NCBI GenBank assembly: GCA_021325635.1
Contig: JAJPGV010000049.1
Location: forward strand, 62,001 to 126,000
Source of the DNA: Chloroflexota bacterium
Lineage (GTDB): Bacteria; Chloroflexota; JAJPGV01
DNA length: 64,000 bases
Direction: 5' to 3'
Part shown: positions 44,235 through 52,627 of the stretch, in pieces
How positions within the stretch are numbered: the stretch's first letter is position 1
Layout: every line of letters begins with the position of its first letter
Translations under genes and position numbers: made by a program
The notes under the pieces: generated by a model
The model's input: the letters and a program-made list of their open reading frames with translations, nothing else
Databases searched by the model: none
Told to the model about the DNA's origin: nothing

Positions 44235-44993
44235 TTAGTAGCCGAGCGCCCGCGGCAAGTAGGTGCCCAAAAAGTAGCCGCCAGCCGCCGAGAGGCCGCC
44301 CACCACCAGGATCTCGGCGATGCTGCGGCCCAGCTGCAGGCTGGCCAGCTTGCCCTTGATAACGCCGATGATGACCAGTGCGACAAACGTCAGCACCAGC
44401 GAGGCGATGAACGCGCTCCGCACCGGCAGGAAGAAGTAGCTGATGAGTGGCACGATCGAGGCGACGACATACGACAGGCCGATCGTGGCCGCCTCCGGCA
44501 GCTGCACCGTCTCGGGCGCGAAAGGGATGCCGAGCTCCTTCTCGACCATCGTCTTGGCATAGGCCTCGGGGTGCTGCGCCAGGATGGCCGCCACATGCGT
44601 CGCGTCCGCCTCGGAAATACCCTCGTGGCGCAGCAGTTGAGCCATCTCATCCAGCTCGAAGGTTGGCGCCGACCGCATCTCCTGCATTTCCTTCTCAACC
44701 TCGGTGCGCTGCACCTGCGCCTCTGATCGAGTGGCGATGAACTCGCCCGCACCCATCGAGAGTGCACCGGCGAACGCCTCCGCGACGCCAGCCACGATGA
44801 CTGCTCGGGAATCGCCGGTGCCACCCGCCACGCCGCTGATGACCCCCAACGGCACCAGCAGGCCGTCCAATGACCCGAAAACGAGCTGCCGGATGCGGCC
44901 CAGCTTGGCCATCCGCTCGCGTTCCGCGAACAGGCGCGGCCCCTCGTTCGGCGGCGTTGTCGTTTCGCGCGCGGTCGGCCCGACGGTGCTCAC
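44235..44993 (-). CDS. VIT1/CCC1-type Fe/Mn transporter
   Basis: About 252 residues: LRQLVFGS-type first helix (IRQLVFGSLDGLLVPLGVIS), the SMGAGEFIATRSEAQVQRTE segment, a Glu/His-rich cytoplasmic metal-binding region, then three C-terminal helices (VVASIVPLISYFFLPV onward). It probably moves Fe or Mn out of the cytoplasm. GTG 44993 overlaps the preceding gene's stop (GTGA). It is the last gene of the leftward operon from 47184. Confidence 0.9.
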   Translation of the reverse strand: MSTVGPTARETTTPPNEGPRLFAERERMAKLGRIRQLVFGSLDGLLVPLGVISGVAGGTGDSRAVIVAGVAEAFAGALSMGAGEFIATRSEAQVQRTEVEKEMQEMRSAPTFELDEMAQLLRHEGISEADATHVAAILAQHPEAYAKTMVEKELGIPFAPETVQLPEAATIGLSYVVASIVPLISYFFLPVRSAFIASLVLTFVALVIIGVIKGKLASLQLGRSIAEILVVGGLSAAGGYFLGTYLPRALGY

Positions 44994-45799
44994 CGCGCCG
45001 GCCCGACCTGGCTTGAATGGACGAACGAACGCGTCGGAGCCGTGGGCGATACGACCTCCTGGGTGACGCGCCCTGTGGTCCGCGACCCGGCTGTGCCCTC
45101 CCGTCCGAGCGTCAACAGCGCCCGGCCGACGAGTACGTACCACACGACCAGCGGCAGCAGCGCAATGAACCCGATGGCGAAGCCGACCACGGGCAGGAAC
45201 ATCCCGGGATTGAGCACGTTGGCAAGGACGCCGCAGCTGCCTGCCACCTTGCCGAACAGCTTCGAGCGCAGCATGGCGGCGCTGAGAATCGCCCCGCCAG
45301 TCGAGACCAGCAGGATGTACAGATCAAAGCCGGTGCCTTTGTAGATCGCCAGAGCCGTTTGTCCGGCGGCGAGCGCCGCCGCGCGTTCCGCCTCATTGGC
45401 CGCCACTGCGTACTGATCGCTCAGGGTCAGCATGGAGAACGCGGGGTTGATGGCGAAGTAGCCGGCCGTGCCGACCAGGGCGGCGGCGAGCCCGAGCGTC
45501 ACCCAGGATGGACTGACCCGACGCAGCGCCAGGAACAACGCCAGAAACAGCGGGACGGCCAGCACGCTATCGACGACCATCACCAGGTCGAGGTTGAAGA
45601 TGCCGGCCAGGCGGTGCGCCTCGAAGAACGCGAACCACTCACGCGTGTTCGCCGCCGTAGGCTCGAAACCCGGCGGCGGCCAGGTCATGAACACGGCGCC
45701 GGCCACGAAGATCAGCGCTGCGGACACGAACGCGGCAACGCCCGCGACGCGATAGAGCGAGCGCCAATCGAGCCGGTTGTCGAGGTCAGCAGATTCCAT
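44990..45799 (-). CDS. DUF4386-like multi-pass membrane protein
   Basis: 269 residues with seven or eight helices: SLYRVAGVAAFVSAALIFVAGAVF, the IFNLDLVMVVDSVLAVPLFLALFLAL pair, and PGMFLPVVGFAIGFIALLPLVVWYVLVGRALL. This resembles DUF4386 proteins; the function is unknown. AAGGGA lies before ATG 45799. It is coupled to the VIT1-type gene. Confidence 0.65.
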   Translation of the reverse strand: MESADLDNRLDWRSLYRVAGVAAFVSAALIFVAGAVFMTWPPPGFEPTAANTREWFAFFEAHRLAGIFNLDLVMVVDSVLAVPLFLALFLALRRVSPSWVTLGLAAALVGTAGYFAINPAFSMLTLSDQYAVAANEAERAAALAAGQTALAIYKGTGFDLYILLVSTGGAILSAAMLRSKLFGKVAGSCGVLANVLNPGMFLPVVGFAIGFIALLPLVVWYVLVGRALLTLGREGTAGSRTTGRVTQEVVSPTAPTRSFVHSSQVGPAR

Positions 45800-45907
45800 A
45801 GTGACGTCCCTTCGAAGTTGTGTGGTGGTTGCTCAGGATGATTTTGGTCCCGCGCCGCGGGGCCACCTCGCAGTGCCTGGCGCGTGCGAGAGGAACACCA
45901 GCAGCAG

Positions 45908-45970
45908 TCAGATGACCGTGATGTCCTGCAGCCACGTCGGCCAGGTCAGCCACCAGTTAATGATGTCCAC
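45908..45970 (-). CDS. 20-residue Trp-rich peptide
   Basis: A full-consensus Shine-Dalgarno (AAGGAGGTGA) sits 4 bp before GTG 45970, and the frame closes at TGA 45908. The peptide has four Trp in eight positions (NWWLTWPTW) and ends IQ-free hydrophobic (DITVI). It lies 26 bp after the stop of the gene ending at 45997 and 108 bp before the start at 45799. It could be a membrane-surface peptide or a leader peptide controlling the downstream genes. Confidence 0.5.
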   Translation of the reverse strand: MDIINWWLTWPTWLQDITVI

Positions 45971-45996
45971 AAGCTCACCTCCTTCGTTGCAGGGCG

Positions 45997-46845
45997 CTAG
46001 GCGACCATCCGCAGGCGCGTGCTTTTCACGCTGGGGCCCAGCCCCGCGAGATGGAAGACGCTGAGGCCAATGCAGGCCAGGACGATGACGCTCATCAATA
46101 CGGCGCTGCCCGGAATTGCGCCACTGCTCAGGACCAGGGCCGCGACAATCCCGATGCCTGTCAGCGCCATGAAGACCAGCAGCGGCGCCGCCAGCGCGAA
46201 GCCCCAGGGCCGGCCTTGCCACAACTGCAGGCCGATCATGTCAGCGCCGGGCAGGATGAATGCCAGGTCGAGCACGTGAATAGGGTTGGTCAGGAGCCCG
46301 CTACTCTGAACGGTCGCCGGTGCCACTCCCGCGAGGACGGCCGGCACATCTTCGCTCAGCCAGAGGAAAGCGAAGAGCGCGGCAACGACAACGAGAAACC
46401 CGCCGACCAGGCGGCTACGCCAGCCGCCAACCGTGCCGGCCGTCGCGTGCTGGGGGTCGAAGTGCAGTGCGGCCAGCAACAGGGTGTAGACCGACAGGCC
46501 CAGCGTTGCGACATACACCAGAAAGAGCCGGTTGAAATGCGCGGCGAAGGCGTACACCACAAAGGCGTACAGCATGAACAACAGGACGCCCGCCCAGACC
46601 AATCGGGCCTTTAGGGAGCCTCGCGCGGCCAGGTAAGCCGCGGCGATGAGCAGCGGCAGGCTCAGTAAGTTGGCGATATCCTGGCCGAGCGCTTCGAGCC
46701 GCCATGAAGACGTCTCCCCGGCGTACACGTTTGCCAGCAGGCCCGACACACTGGTGGCCGCTACCAGCGCGACCAGCAGCGCCGTGCTCCAGCGCTCCCG
46801 TTGATTCAGCTCCGTGCGTTCGCCGCGCGCGACGCGGTCAAGCAT
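45997..46845 (-). CDS. Hypothetical multi-pass membrane protein
   Basis: 282 residues with about eight helices (STALLVALVAATSVSGLLANVY, LVWAGVLLFMLYAFVVYAFA, LVGGFLVVVAALFAFLWLSED, and others). The PIHVLDLAFILPG and GRPWGFALAAPLLVFMALT segments look conserved. No named family I can assign firmly. It is 15 bp after the DUF5808 gene on the same strand. Confidence 0.65.
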   Translation of the reverse strand: MLDRVARGERTELNQRERWSTALLVALVAATSVSGLLANVYAGETSSWRLEALGQDIANLLSLPLLIAAAYLAARGSLKARLVWAGVLLFMLYAFVVYAFAAHFNRLFLVYVATLGLSVYTLLLAALHFDPQHATAGTVGGWRSRLVGGFLVVVAALFAFLWLSEDVPAVLAGVAPATVQSSGLLTNPIHVLDLAFILPGADMIGLQLWQGRPWGFALAAPLLVFMALTGIGIVAALVLSSGAIPGSAVLMSVIVLACIGLSVFHLAGLGPSVKSTRLRMVA

Positions 46846-46860
46846 GCTCTTGGCCTGACC

Positions 46861-47184
46861 TCACGCCACGCCGCCTGCTGTATCACGCGGGCGCTGGCAG
46901 GGGCCGCCCATGCTCCGAAGAAGACGGCCGAGGTTGACGCTCCAACCAACGCCAAATGCCGTATCCGTGAAGACGTGCGGGTTCTCGGGCGCCCAATACG
47001 CCTCCCGCAGCCGGTCCATGGTCGGCAGGCGAAACTCGTAAGGCACTCGTTGCCACAGCCGGCCGTGCCAGGTACGTTCCTGGGACGGCTTGCGCAGCTC
47101 CTGGATCACCGCCGCGCCGGCGAGCCCAATACCCACGACCGACGCCAGCCGGCGTAGTCTCTCCACACTTCGTAGGGCTTTCAT
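46861..47184 (-). CDS. DUF5808 protein
   Basis: 107 residues: a short N-terminal helix (VVGIGLAGAAVIQEL), then RVPYEFRLPTMDRLREAYWAPENPHVFTDTAFGVGWSVNLGRLL, which is the DUF5808 pattern (polypeptide with PxxxF and a G-W-(S/T)-(V/I)-N motif). Function unknown. GGAGG lies 7 bp before ATG 47184. It is the first gene of the leftward operon to 44235. Confidence 0.7.
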   Translation of the reverse strand: MKALRSVERLRRLASVVGIGLAGAAVIQELRKPSQERTWHGRLWQRVPYEFRLPTMDRLREAYWAPENPHVFTDTAFGVGWSVNLGRLLRSMGGPCQRPRDTAGGVA

Positions 47185-47521
47185 CCGAACCTCCGCTCAT
47201 GGCCGCGTTCGGCGGCTCGTTAGTCCGGGACCTCCCACCGTCATCTGGACACGCCGGAACAGCCCCGCACTTTGAGGTTCGCATTGCAGCTGTGAACTGT
47301 CCCGCAACTGATCTGTAACACCGCGTAAACGAGACGTGCTGGCTGGGCGGTTAGGCACTGTTTCGGCGTCCTTAACGGCGTGTTCGCGCCAGTCGTGCGA
47401 CTGTTTGCGATGAGGGACTCACACCAGCGGCGCGTTCGCTCCAGCGCGACAAGCGTCGAGCGTAGGCCTGCGCTGGCGTCAAGCGTCGATGTGGGCCTGG
47501 CTCATGTGACGCGGAGGAACT
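47185..47521. other. Divergent promoter region
   Basis: 337 bp between the leftward DUF5808 operon and the rightward SdpI gene. GTAAAC-type and TTAACG boxes are present near 47327 and 47372, but no pair with a clear 16-17 bp spacing. No gene seen. Confidence 0.35.
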
Positions 47522-48196
47522 ATGAACTACAAACCGGGATTATTGACCAGCCTGTTCGTCGTCGTTCTGACCTGGGCAGCAACCGCCCTGGCGTGGGTAC
47601 GACTGCCCGCTGGCGGGAGCTATCCAGTTCACTGGGGCCTATCGGGTACGGCCGATCGCTACGGAGGCAAGTTCGAGGCGATGGCCCTAGTGCCTCTCAT
47701 CATCCTGGCCGTCGTCGGGCTGTTTCTCGTAATGCCGCGCATCGAGCCGAGACGTCTGCACCTCGAGGAGTCGGCGGCAGCCTATACCGCGGTATGGGTA
47801 GGCGTGGTCACTCTGCTGGCCGCCGTACAGGGCGCGATTCTGCTCAGTGCCTTCGGAGTCATCCTCGAAACGGGCTTCCTCATCAGCGCGGGGGTGGGTG
47901 CCCTGCTGATCGTTGTCGGCCTGGCAATGCCGCATGTCAGGAGCAACTTCCTGTTTGGCATCCGGACGCCCTGGACCTTGACCAGCGAGCGCTCGTGGCG
48001 GCTGACCCACCGTCTGGGCGGTTGGCTCTTCGCGGGGTTTGGCCTGGCTCTCATCGGCGCGGCGCTGGCAGGCTCACCAATGGCCATGCTCTGGGTTCCC
48101 ATGACTGGAGTGGTGGTGCTCGTGCTAGGCCTGTTCGTCTATTCCTATCTAATCTGGCGAACTGACGATCGGCACGGCCCGCCGATGGCGGCGTAA
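47522..48196 (+). CDS. SdpI/DUF1648 family membrane protein
   Basis: 224 residues. The N-terminal DUF1648 region has YPVHWGLSGTADRYGGKFEA; the later SdpI signature is HVRSNFLFGIRTPWTLTSERSWRLTHRLGG. Six helices. SdpI in Bacillus is an immunity/signal protein for the SdpC toxin; most homologues have no known toxin, and none is seen here. GGAGG lies upstream of ATG 47522. Confidence 0.87.
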   Translation: MNYKPGLLTSLFVVVLTWAATALAWVRLPAGGSYPVHWGLSGTADRYGGKFEAMALVPLIILAVVGLFLVMPRIEPRRLHLEESAAAYTAVWVGVVTLLAAVQGAILLSAFGVILETGFLISAGVGALLIVVGLAMPHVRSNFLFGIRTPWTLTSERSWRLTHRLGGWLFAGFGLALIGAALAGSPMAMLWVPMTGVVVLVLGLFVYSYLIWRTDDRHGPPMAA

Positions 48197-48230
48197 CAGC
48201 TGGCGACCGTTCACCAGCGTGCCGAGCGCG

Positions 48231-48258
48231 TTACGAACGAGTTGCGCCATTTTTTAGG
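48231..48258 (+). promoter_or_regulatory. Promoter candidate for YbjQ operon
   Basis: TTACGA (48231-48236), a 16-bp spacer, then TTTAGG (48253-48258), 65 bp before ATG 48323. Same -10-like box as at 31872. Confidence 0.35.
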
Positions 48259-48322
48259 GACTGTTCACCGCCGCATGGCCACAGTTCAGATGAGGGGCTC
48301 CGTCCCCAACGAGGAGATTGGC

Positions 48323-48700
48323 ATGGCAGTACAGGCCCGGTCTGATCAGCAGCAAGATGTTCGCGGACAGCCCGCCACGCTCATGGTCGTGACCACGGAC
48401 ACCATCATGGGGCAGCGCATTCGGGAGACGAAGGGCGAGGTGTTCGGTTTGGTCGTCCGAAGTCGGGGCCTCGGCGGCAACATCATGGCCGGTCTGCGGT
48501 CCCTCGGCGGCGGTGAGATCTTCGAGTACACGGAGTTGCTGGAGGATGCGCGGCGACATGCCATCGATCGCATGATCGAGAACGCCACGGCCATGGGCGC
48601 CAACGCCATCGTCCGCATGCAGTTCGACTCGTCCGAGATCGGCAACACCATGACGGAAATCGTGGCCTATGGCACAGCAGTCGTCGTCGAGCCGGAGTAG
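48323..48700 (+). CDS. YbjQ family (DUF74) protein
   Basis: 125 residues matching YbjQ: VVTTDTIMGQRIRETKGEVFG, SRGLGGNIMAGLRSLGGGEI, ARRHAIDRMIENATAMGANAIV, and a closing AYGTAVVVE strand. Members form pentamers and are sometimes labelled heavy-metal-binding; the function is unknown. GAGGAG lies before ATG 48323. It overlaps the next gene by 32 bp. Confidence 0.88.
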   Translation: MAVQARSDQQQDVRGQPATLMVVTTDTIMGQRIRETKGEVFGLVVRSRGLGGNIMAGLRSLGGGEIFEYTELLEDARRHAIDRMIENATAMGANAIVRMQFDSSEIGNTMTEIVAYGTAVVVEPE

Positions 48701-49052
48701 GCCGCGCTTTCGCGACGCCATCCTCGGCCTGATCGCCGGGCTGTACCTCCCCGGGCTAGGCGCGGCGCTGTACTTTCACGTCCCCGGGCCGGTGGTGGTC
48801 TATTTGGCCGTGACCGGCGCGATCATCATCGCCGCCCTCATGCTCGAGCGCGGCCGTTACCGAGCGAGCGCAGAAGGCGGCGCGTCATGGCCGCCGACTG
48901 GGGAACGGTTCCGCGACCCCGTCTCCAACCGGCTCATGGAGGTGCGGTCCGATCCCAGGACAGGCAAGCGCGCCTACGTGGAGACGCCGGAGGGCGAGGC
49001 ACGTCGGGCCGGCGGCCCTCCGGCTGAGAGGAGAGGAGTCCAGAACCCATGA
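48669..49052 (+). CDS. Small membrane protein with C-terminal soluble domain (127 aa)
   Basis: Two hydrophobic helices (DAILGLIAGLYLPGLGAALYF and VVVYLAVTGAIIIAALML) followed by a hydrophilic domain with FRDPVSNRLMEVRSDPRTGKRAYV. No family recognised. The start lies inside the end of the YbjQ gene and the stop overlaps the next start (ATGA), so all three are coupled. Confidence 0.65.
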   Translation: MAQQSSSSRSRPRFRDAILGLIAGLYLPGLGAALYFHVPGPVVVYLAVTGAIIIAALMLERGRYRASAEGGASWPPTGERFRDPVSNRLMEVRSDPRTGKRAYVETPEGEARRAGGPPAERRGVQNP

Positions 49053-49741
49053 GGAAGCACGCACTGGCGTTCATCAGCGTCGGACTGCTGGCAAGCATCC
49101 TGGCCCTGGGCGGCCTGGGCATTGCTCTGGCGCAGACACCTGGGCTGCACACGCCGTTTGGCCGCGATTACGGGCCCGGCATGATGGGCGGCTATGGGTC
49201 CGGCTACGGCCCCGGCGGCATGATGCGCTGGGGCTGGGGCAGGACGGGAACGACGCTGAATTCGATCGCCGATGCCCGAACGGCGTTTCAATCCTACCTG
49301 GACCAGACCGGTGACGCCGATCTCAGGCTGGATGAGATCCTCCAGTTCGCGCAGAACTTCTACGCCGAGGTCAAGGAGAACAGCACGGGCACGGGCGCGT
49401 ACGAATTACTAGCCGACCGCCGCACCGGTCATGTTTTTCCCGAGTTCGGACCGAACATGATGTGGAACACCAAGTACGGCCACATGGCCGGCTGGCTGCA
49501 GCCCGAAACATCGCCGGCCTTGACGACTGATCAAGCGCAGGCGGCCGCGCAGCAGTGGTTGGATGCCAATCAGCCCGGCAGCACGACGGAAGCGCCGGAC
49601 GCCTACTACGGCTACTTCACGATCCACATCCTGCGGGACGGCAAGGTAACCGGCATGCTGTCGGTGAATGCCTCCAGCGGTCAAGTCTGGTATCACACTT
49701 GGCACGGATCGTTTATTGCCAGCAGTGAGACCAGCGGCTAG
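49049..49741 (+). CDS. Secreted Met/Gly-rich protein with PepSY-like domain
   Basis: 230 residues: signal peptide (about 1-29, ending IALAQ), a Met/Gly/Trp-rich stretch (PGMMGGYGSGYGPGGMMRWG) like those in copper-handling proteins, then about 160 residues with two PepSY-like halves (EILQFAQNFYAEVKENSTG; QAQAAAQQWLDANQPG, with GKVTGMLSVNASSGQVWYHTW). It may bind metal or inhibit a protease in the envelope. The ATGA overlap couples it to the preceding gene. Confidence 0.65.
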   Translation: MRKHALAFISVGLLASILALGGLGIALAQTPGLHTPFGRDYGPGMMGGYGSGYGPGGMMRWGWGRTGTTLNSIADARTAFQSYLDQTGDADLRLDEILQFAQNFYAEVKENSTGTGAYELLADRRTGHVFPEFGPNMMWNTKYGHMAGWLQPETSPALTTDQAQAAAQQWLDANQPGSTTEAPDAYYGYFTIHILRDGKVTGMLSVNASSGQVWYHTWHGSFIASSETSG

Positions 49742-50117
49742 CTGACGGGCGGCACCGGGAGCGCGGACAGCACCTCGTCCACCCCCAGTCGATTGCTAGA
49801 GATCGGCCCCCTCGCCCTGGGATGCGGCTCTAACACCGGGAGAGTGCACGCAAAATCAACCCAGCGCCGTCCGCGAGGCAGCGCGGGTAGCGCAGCGCGC
49901 TCGGGGCTTCTTACCTAGCTCCAATGGCATTTGCGGAAATCCCTAAGGCGGCTCTCACGCTGCGTATCAACAACAAGGCGAACCGAGCTTCTGTCCATTT
50001 CGGCCGATTAGAGGAACCTGGCCTAACCTGAGCTGCGACCACGTGACCTGAGGTTCGCGGGCAGGTGGTACGCCGCGTCACCACGATGTCACGTTCACGT
50101 CACGTTCCGATCCCTAG
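49742..50117. other. Upstream region of the conjugation-like operon
   Basis: No gene seen. Close to its right end, CGTCAC/TCACGTT units recur (50077-50108: GTCACCACGATGTCACGTTCACGTCACGTT), which could be regulator or replication/transfer protein binding sites. No oriT of a known type was recognised. Confidence 0.35.
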
Positions 50118-50156
50118 CCTGACCTCCGACAAAGCGAATTCGTCGGAGATGTCAGG
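50118..50156 (+). promoter_or_regulatory. Inverted repeat immediately before the operon's first start codon
   Basis: CCTGACCTCCGAC (50118-50130) is complementary to GTCGGAGATGTCAGG (50142-50156) apart from a two-base bulge, with an 11-base loop. It ends 3 bp before ATG 50160 and buries the only GGAG that could serve as a Shine-Dalgarno. It could be an operator or an RNA hairpin that limits translation of the first gene. Confidence 0.5.
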
Positions 50157-50159
50157 CGC

Positions 50160-51599
50160 ATGTTTGTACATACACCACCCCAGCTTCCTTTTGTAATCGT
50201 CGTCGAGCCGCCAACGCGCGGCGATATGGTGCGGTTGTTCAGGCGGCCCGCCTTCTGGCTCCTTCTGCTCATCGCCGCGGCCCTCGTTGCCGCCACCGAA
50301 CACTGGAGCCACACGAGACGGCAGGCCGAGCAGGTCAACGCAGCGCACGTCAATGTGGCCAGCGTTCCTGCGGGCGCGCACATCAAGGTCGATGGCGCAG
50401 ACGAAGGCTCGACGCCGGCCGTGCTCGCCGTCGCACCCGGTCCGCACACCATCGCGCTTAACCGCGCCGGCTATGGGAATGCCGTCTACTCCGTGGCGCC
50501 CGGCTCTGCCTCCACGAGCGAGCTCCAGTCCAGGATGTGGCGCAGCGCACCCGACGTTGTTCCGCTACTGCCAGCGCTGCCCGGCACAAAAATCACCAAC
50601 GCACAGCCCCTGGGCGACGGACAGATCGCCGTCACCATCGAGTTCCCCTCGGGCCTGCACCAGATCTGGCTGGCCGATGCGGATGGCCGGCCTCAACGCA
50701 GCACCGACGCGCAACCCTCCAAACAAGCTGCCTTGTCCATGGATGGCAGTCAGCTGGCCTCTGCAAGAGCTTCCACGCAGGCCGCCGGGCTCGGTGTACG
50801 CGCAGACGAGATATGGGTCGCGAACATCAGCGACAGCGGCCCCGGACGCAGGCTGTATGGGGTCCCGCCAAACGGACCGAACAGCGCACTGGTCGATGTC
50901 GGCTGGACACCGGACGGCAATCATCTCTTGGCAGTCGTGTCCACCGGCTCGGCGACCGGGGCCACCACCAGCATCCTGTTACTCGACGTCACATCCGGCC
51001 AGAGCCAGGCATTGGCTGCACTGCCGAGCCAGGTCGTGCCAGGCAGCTACCGCTGGGCGCCGGACCACGGCTCAGTCGCGTTCCTGACGCGCACAGACCA
51101 GGGCCTCTCGCTGTGCCTCCTCCGACTATCCGACGGTCAGCTGCAGTACCTCAGTGACGTCGCCGGCCAGGCCACCGATCCGATCCCATTCGCTCCCATC
51201 GCCTGGTCGCCAGATGGGACGCAGATGGTCTACCAGGCATACGACCGGCGGCATCCGGCGACCTCCTGGTTCTTCGGAAGCACGCCTCAGGCAGTCATCG
51301 TCCGCGCCAACAGCGATGGATCGGGGGCGCACAACCTCGGAGCGCTGCAGCTCCACTACCCGGTCTGGTATCCCGACGGTTCGGTCGCCGCCTGGGCACC
51401 CCCGGGCTCCGGCAAGCCGATCTCGTTGAAGTCCGTCAGCAGGCCGGGCGACGTCCTGGCGACGCTGCCACTGTCGAACGCGGAGTTCGGCGTCCGCTGG
51501 GATGCGGCCCACGACCAGGCGCTGATCGCGGTTCGACGCTCAAGCGGATCAGCCCCACTCGATTTCTCGCTGGTCCGCTTCGTTGGAGACGACCAGTGA
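50160..51599 (+). CDS. Membrane-anchored PEGA plus beta-propeller protein
   Basis: 479 residues: one transmembrane helix (AFWLLLLIAAALVAATEHW), a PEGA domain (NVASVPAGAHIKVDGADEGSTPAVLAVAPGPHTIAL), then a TolB/WD40-like propeller with blades such as GWTPDGNHLLAVV and AWSPDGTQMVYQA. The bulk is extracytoplasmic. ATG 50226 is an alternative start. It heads the type IV secretion operon and overlaps the VirB6-like gene by 4 bp, so it may be a surface or cell-wall component of the transfer machine. Confidence 0.8.
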   Translation: MFVHTPPQLPFVIVVEPPTRGDMVRLFRRPAFWLLLLIAAALVAATEHWSHTRRQAEQVNAAHVNVASVPAGAHIKVDGADEGSTPAVLAVAPGPHTIALNRAGYGNAVYSVAPGSASTSELQSRMWRSAPDVVPLLPALPGTKITNAQPLGDGQIAVTIEFPSGLHQIWLADADGRPQRSTDAQPSKQAALSMDGSQLASARASTQAAGLGVRADEIWVANISDSGPGRRLYGVPPNGPNSALVDVGWTPDGNHLLAVVSTGSATGATTSILLLDVTSGQSQALAALPSQVVPGSYRWAPDHGSVAFLTRTDQGLSLCLLRLSDGQLQYLSDVAGQATDPIPFAPIAWSPDGTQMVYQAYDRRHPATSWFFGSTPQAVIVRANSDGSGAHNLGALQLHYPVWYPDGSVAAWAPPGSGKPISLKSVSRPGDVLATLPLSNAEFGVRWDAAHDQALIAVRRSSGSAPLDFSLVRFVGDDQ

Positions 51600-52627
51600 A
51601 GCACTGCCTTTGGGCGCCGATCGTCATGGCCTTGCTGCTCAGCTTTCTTCGAACGCCATCGACATGGGCCGCGGACCCGAGCGACGCTCCAGCGACGGTC
51701 GTCAACGCACAGACCCAGGCCGGCGCGCCATCGGACCAGTCGAGCGCTGGCCCGGGCCTGCCCGACCCAAGAGAGCTGGTGCGCGACGTCTTCGACCAGG
51801 CAATGGTCGACCTGCTCAATGGCATTTCCGCGGCTCTCAAGCGAGTCATCGCCGGGGTGATGGGCTCGTCGCTCAACGTGATCACCCAGACCCCGCCGCA
51901 GGCCTCCTACAACAACGGCATGGTCCGCTCGCTGTGGGGAACGGTTCGGACCATCGCCAACAGCGCCCTGCTGCTGGTCGCTCTGGTCGGCGCTTTCAAC
52001 CTAATGGTCCGAGACCATATCGGCGCGCCCTATCACGACCTTATGGAGCTGCTGCCCCGGCTCGCGCTCGGGTTTCTGTTGGTCAACACGAGTATGTCCT
52101 GGGGCCAGCTGGTCATCGACGCCAACAACCTGCTGTGCCAGGCGATCGGTCAGGCACAGCTGCCCGGCTGGCAGGGCGCAGACGCCGGATCGCAGCTGCT
52201 GGCGCAGGTCATTGCGGCGCTCATCTACCTCATCACGAGCCTGCTCCTGCTTATCCAGTCGCTCATGCGGCTGGCGCTGATCGACGTACTGCTGGCCGTC
52301 GCACCACTGGCGCTGCTGTGCTGGGTGCTCCCTCAGACCCAGAGCTGGGCGCGGCTGTGGTCGACGACGTTCTTCGGCGGCGTTGCCACCCAGTTCGTCC
52401 AGGTGCTCGCCCTGAAGCTGGGCGGCTCGCTCATGACGGATCTCACACCGATGGCTGGTGACGCCGCTCTCCTGGCCGTGTTCCTCGGCATCGCCCTGCT
52501 GGCCCTGACGCTGAAAATTCCGAGTCTCATGCGCGGCCAGCTCGGCGACGGCCTCGGCTTCGCCCGCTACTTCGCTTACCGCCAGATTGCCGCTTCGATG
52601 GAGCATCGCGGGCGAGGAGGCGAGTGA
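51596..52627 (+). CDS. VirB6/TrbL-like polytopic membrane protein
   Basis: 343 residues: signal peptide (about 1-25), a hydrophilic linker, an amphipathic region (FDQAMVDLLNGISAALKRVI), then six or so helices (LLLVALVGAFNLMV, LIYLITSLLLLIQSLMRLALIDVLLAVAPLALLCWVL, and others). The layout and operon position match VirB6/TrbL channel proteins of type IV secretion. The GTG start and stop both sit in 4-bp overlaps. Confidence 0.78.
   Translation: MKHCLWAPIVMALLLSFLRTPSTWAADPSDAPATVVNAQTQAGAPSDQSSAGPGLPDPRELVRDVFDQAMVDLLNGISAALKRVIAGVMGSSLNVITQTPPQASYNNGMVRSLWGTVRTIANSALLLVALVGAFNLMVRDHIGAPYHDLMELLPRLALGFLLVNTSMSWGQLVIDANNLLCQAIGQAQLPGWQGADAGSQLLAQVIAALIYLITSLLLLIQSLMRLALIDVLLAVAPLALLCWVLPQTQSWARLWSTTFFGGVATQFVQVLALKLGGSLMTDLTPMAGDAALLAVFLGIALLALTLKIPSLMRGQLGDGLGFARYFAYRQIAASMEHRGRGGE

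Noticed and set aside
47522-48196. SdpI homologue as immunity protein of a cannibalism toxin locus
   Set aside because: No SdpC-like toxin or SdpAB maturation genes are nearby; most SdpI/DUF1648 proteins occur without them.
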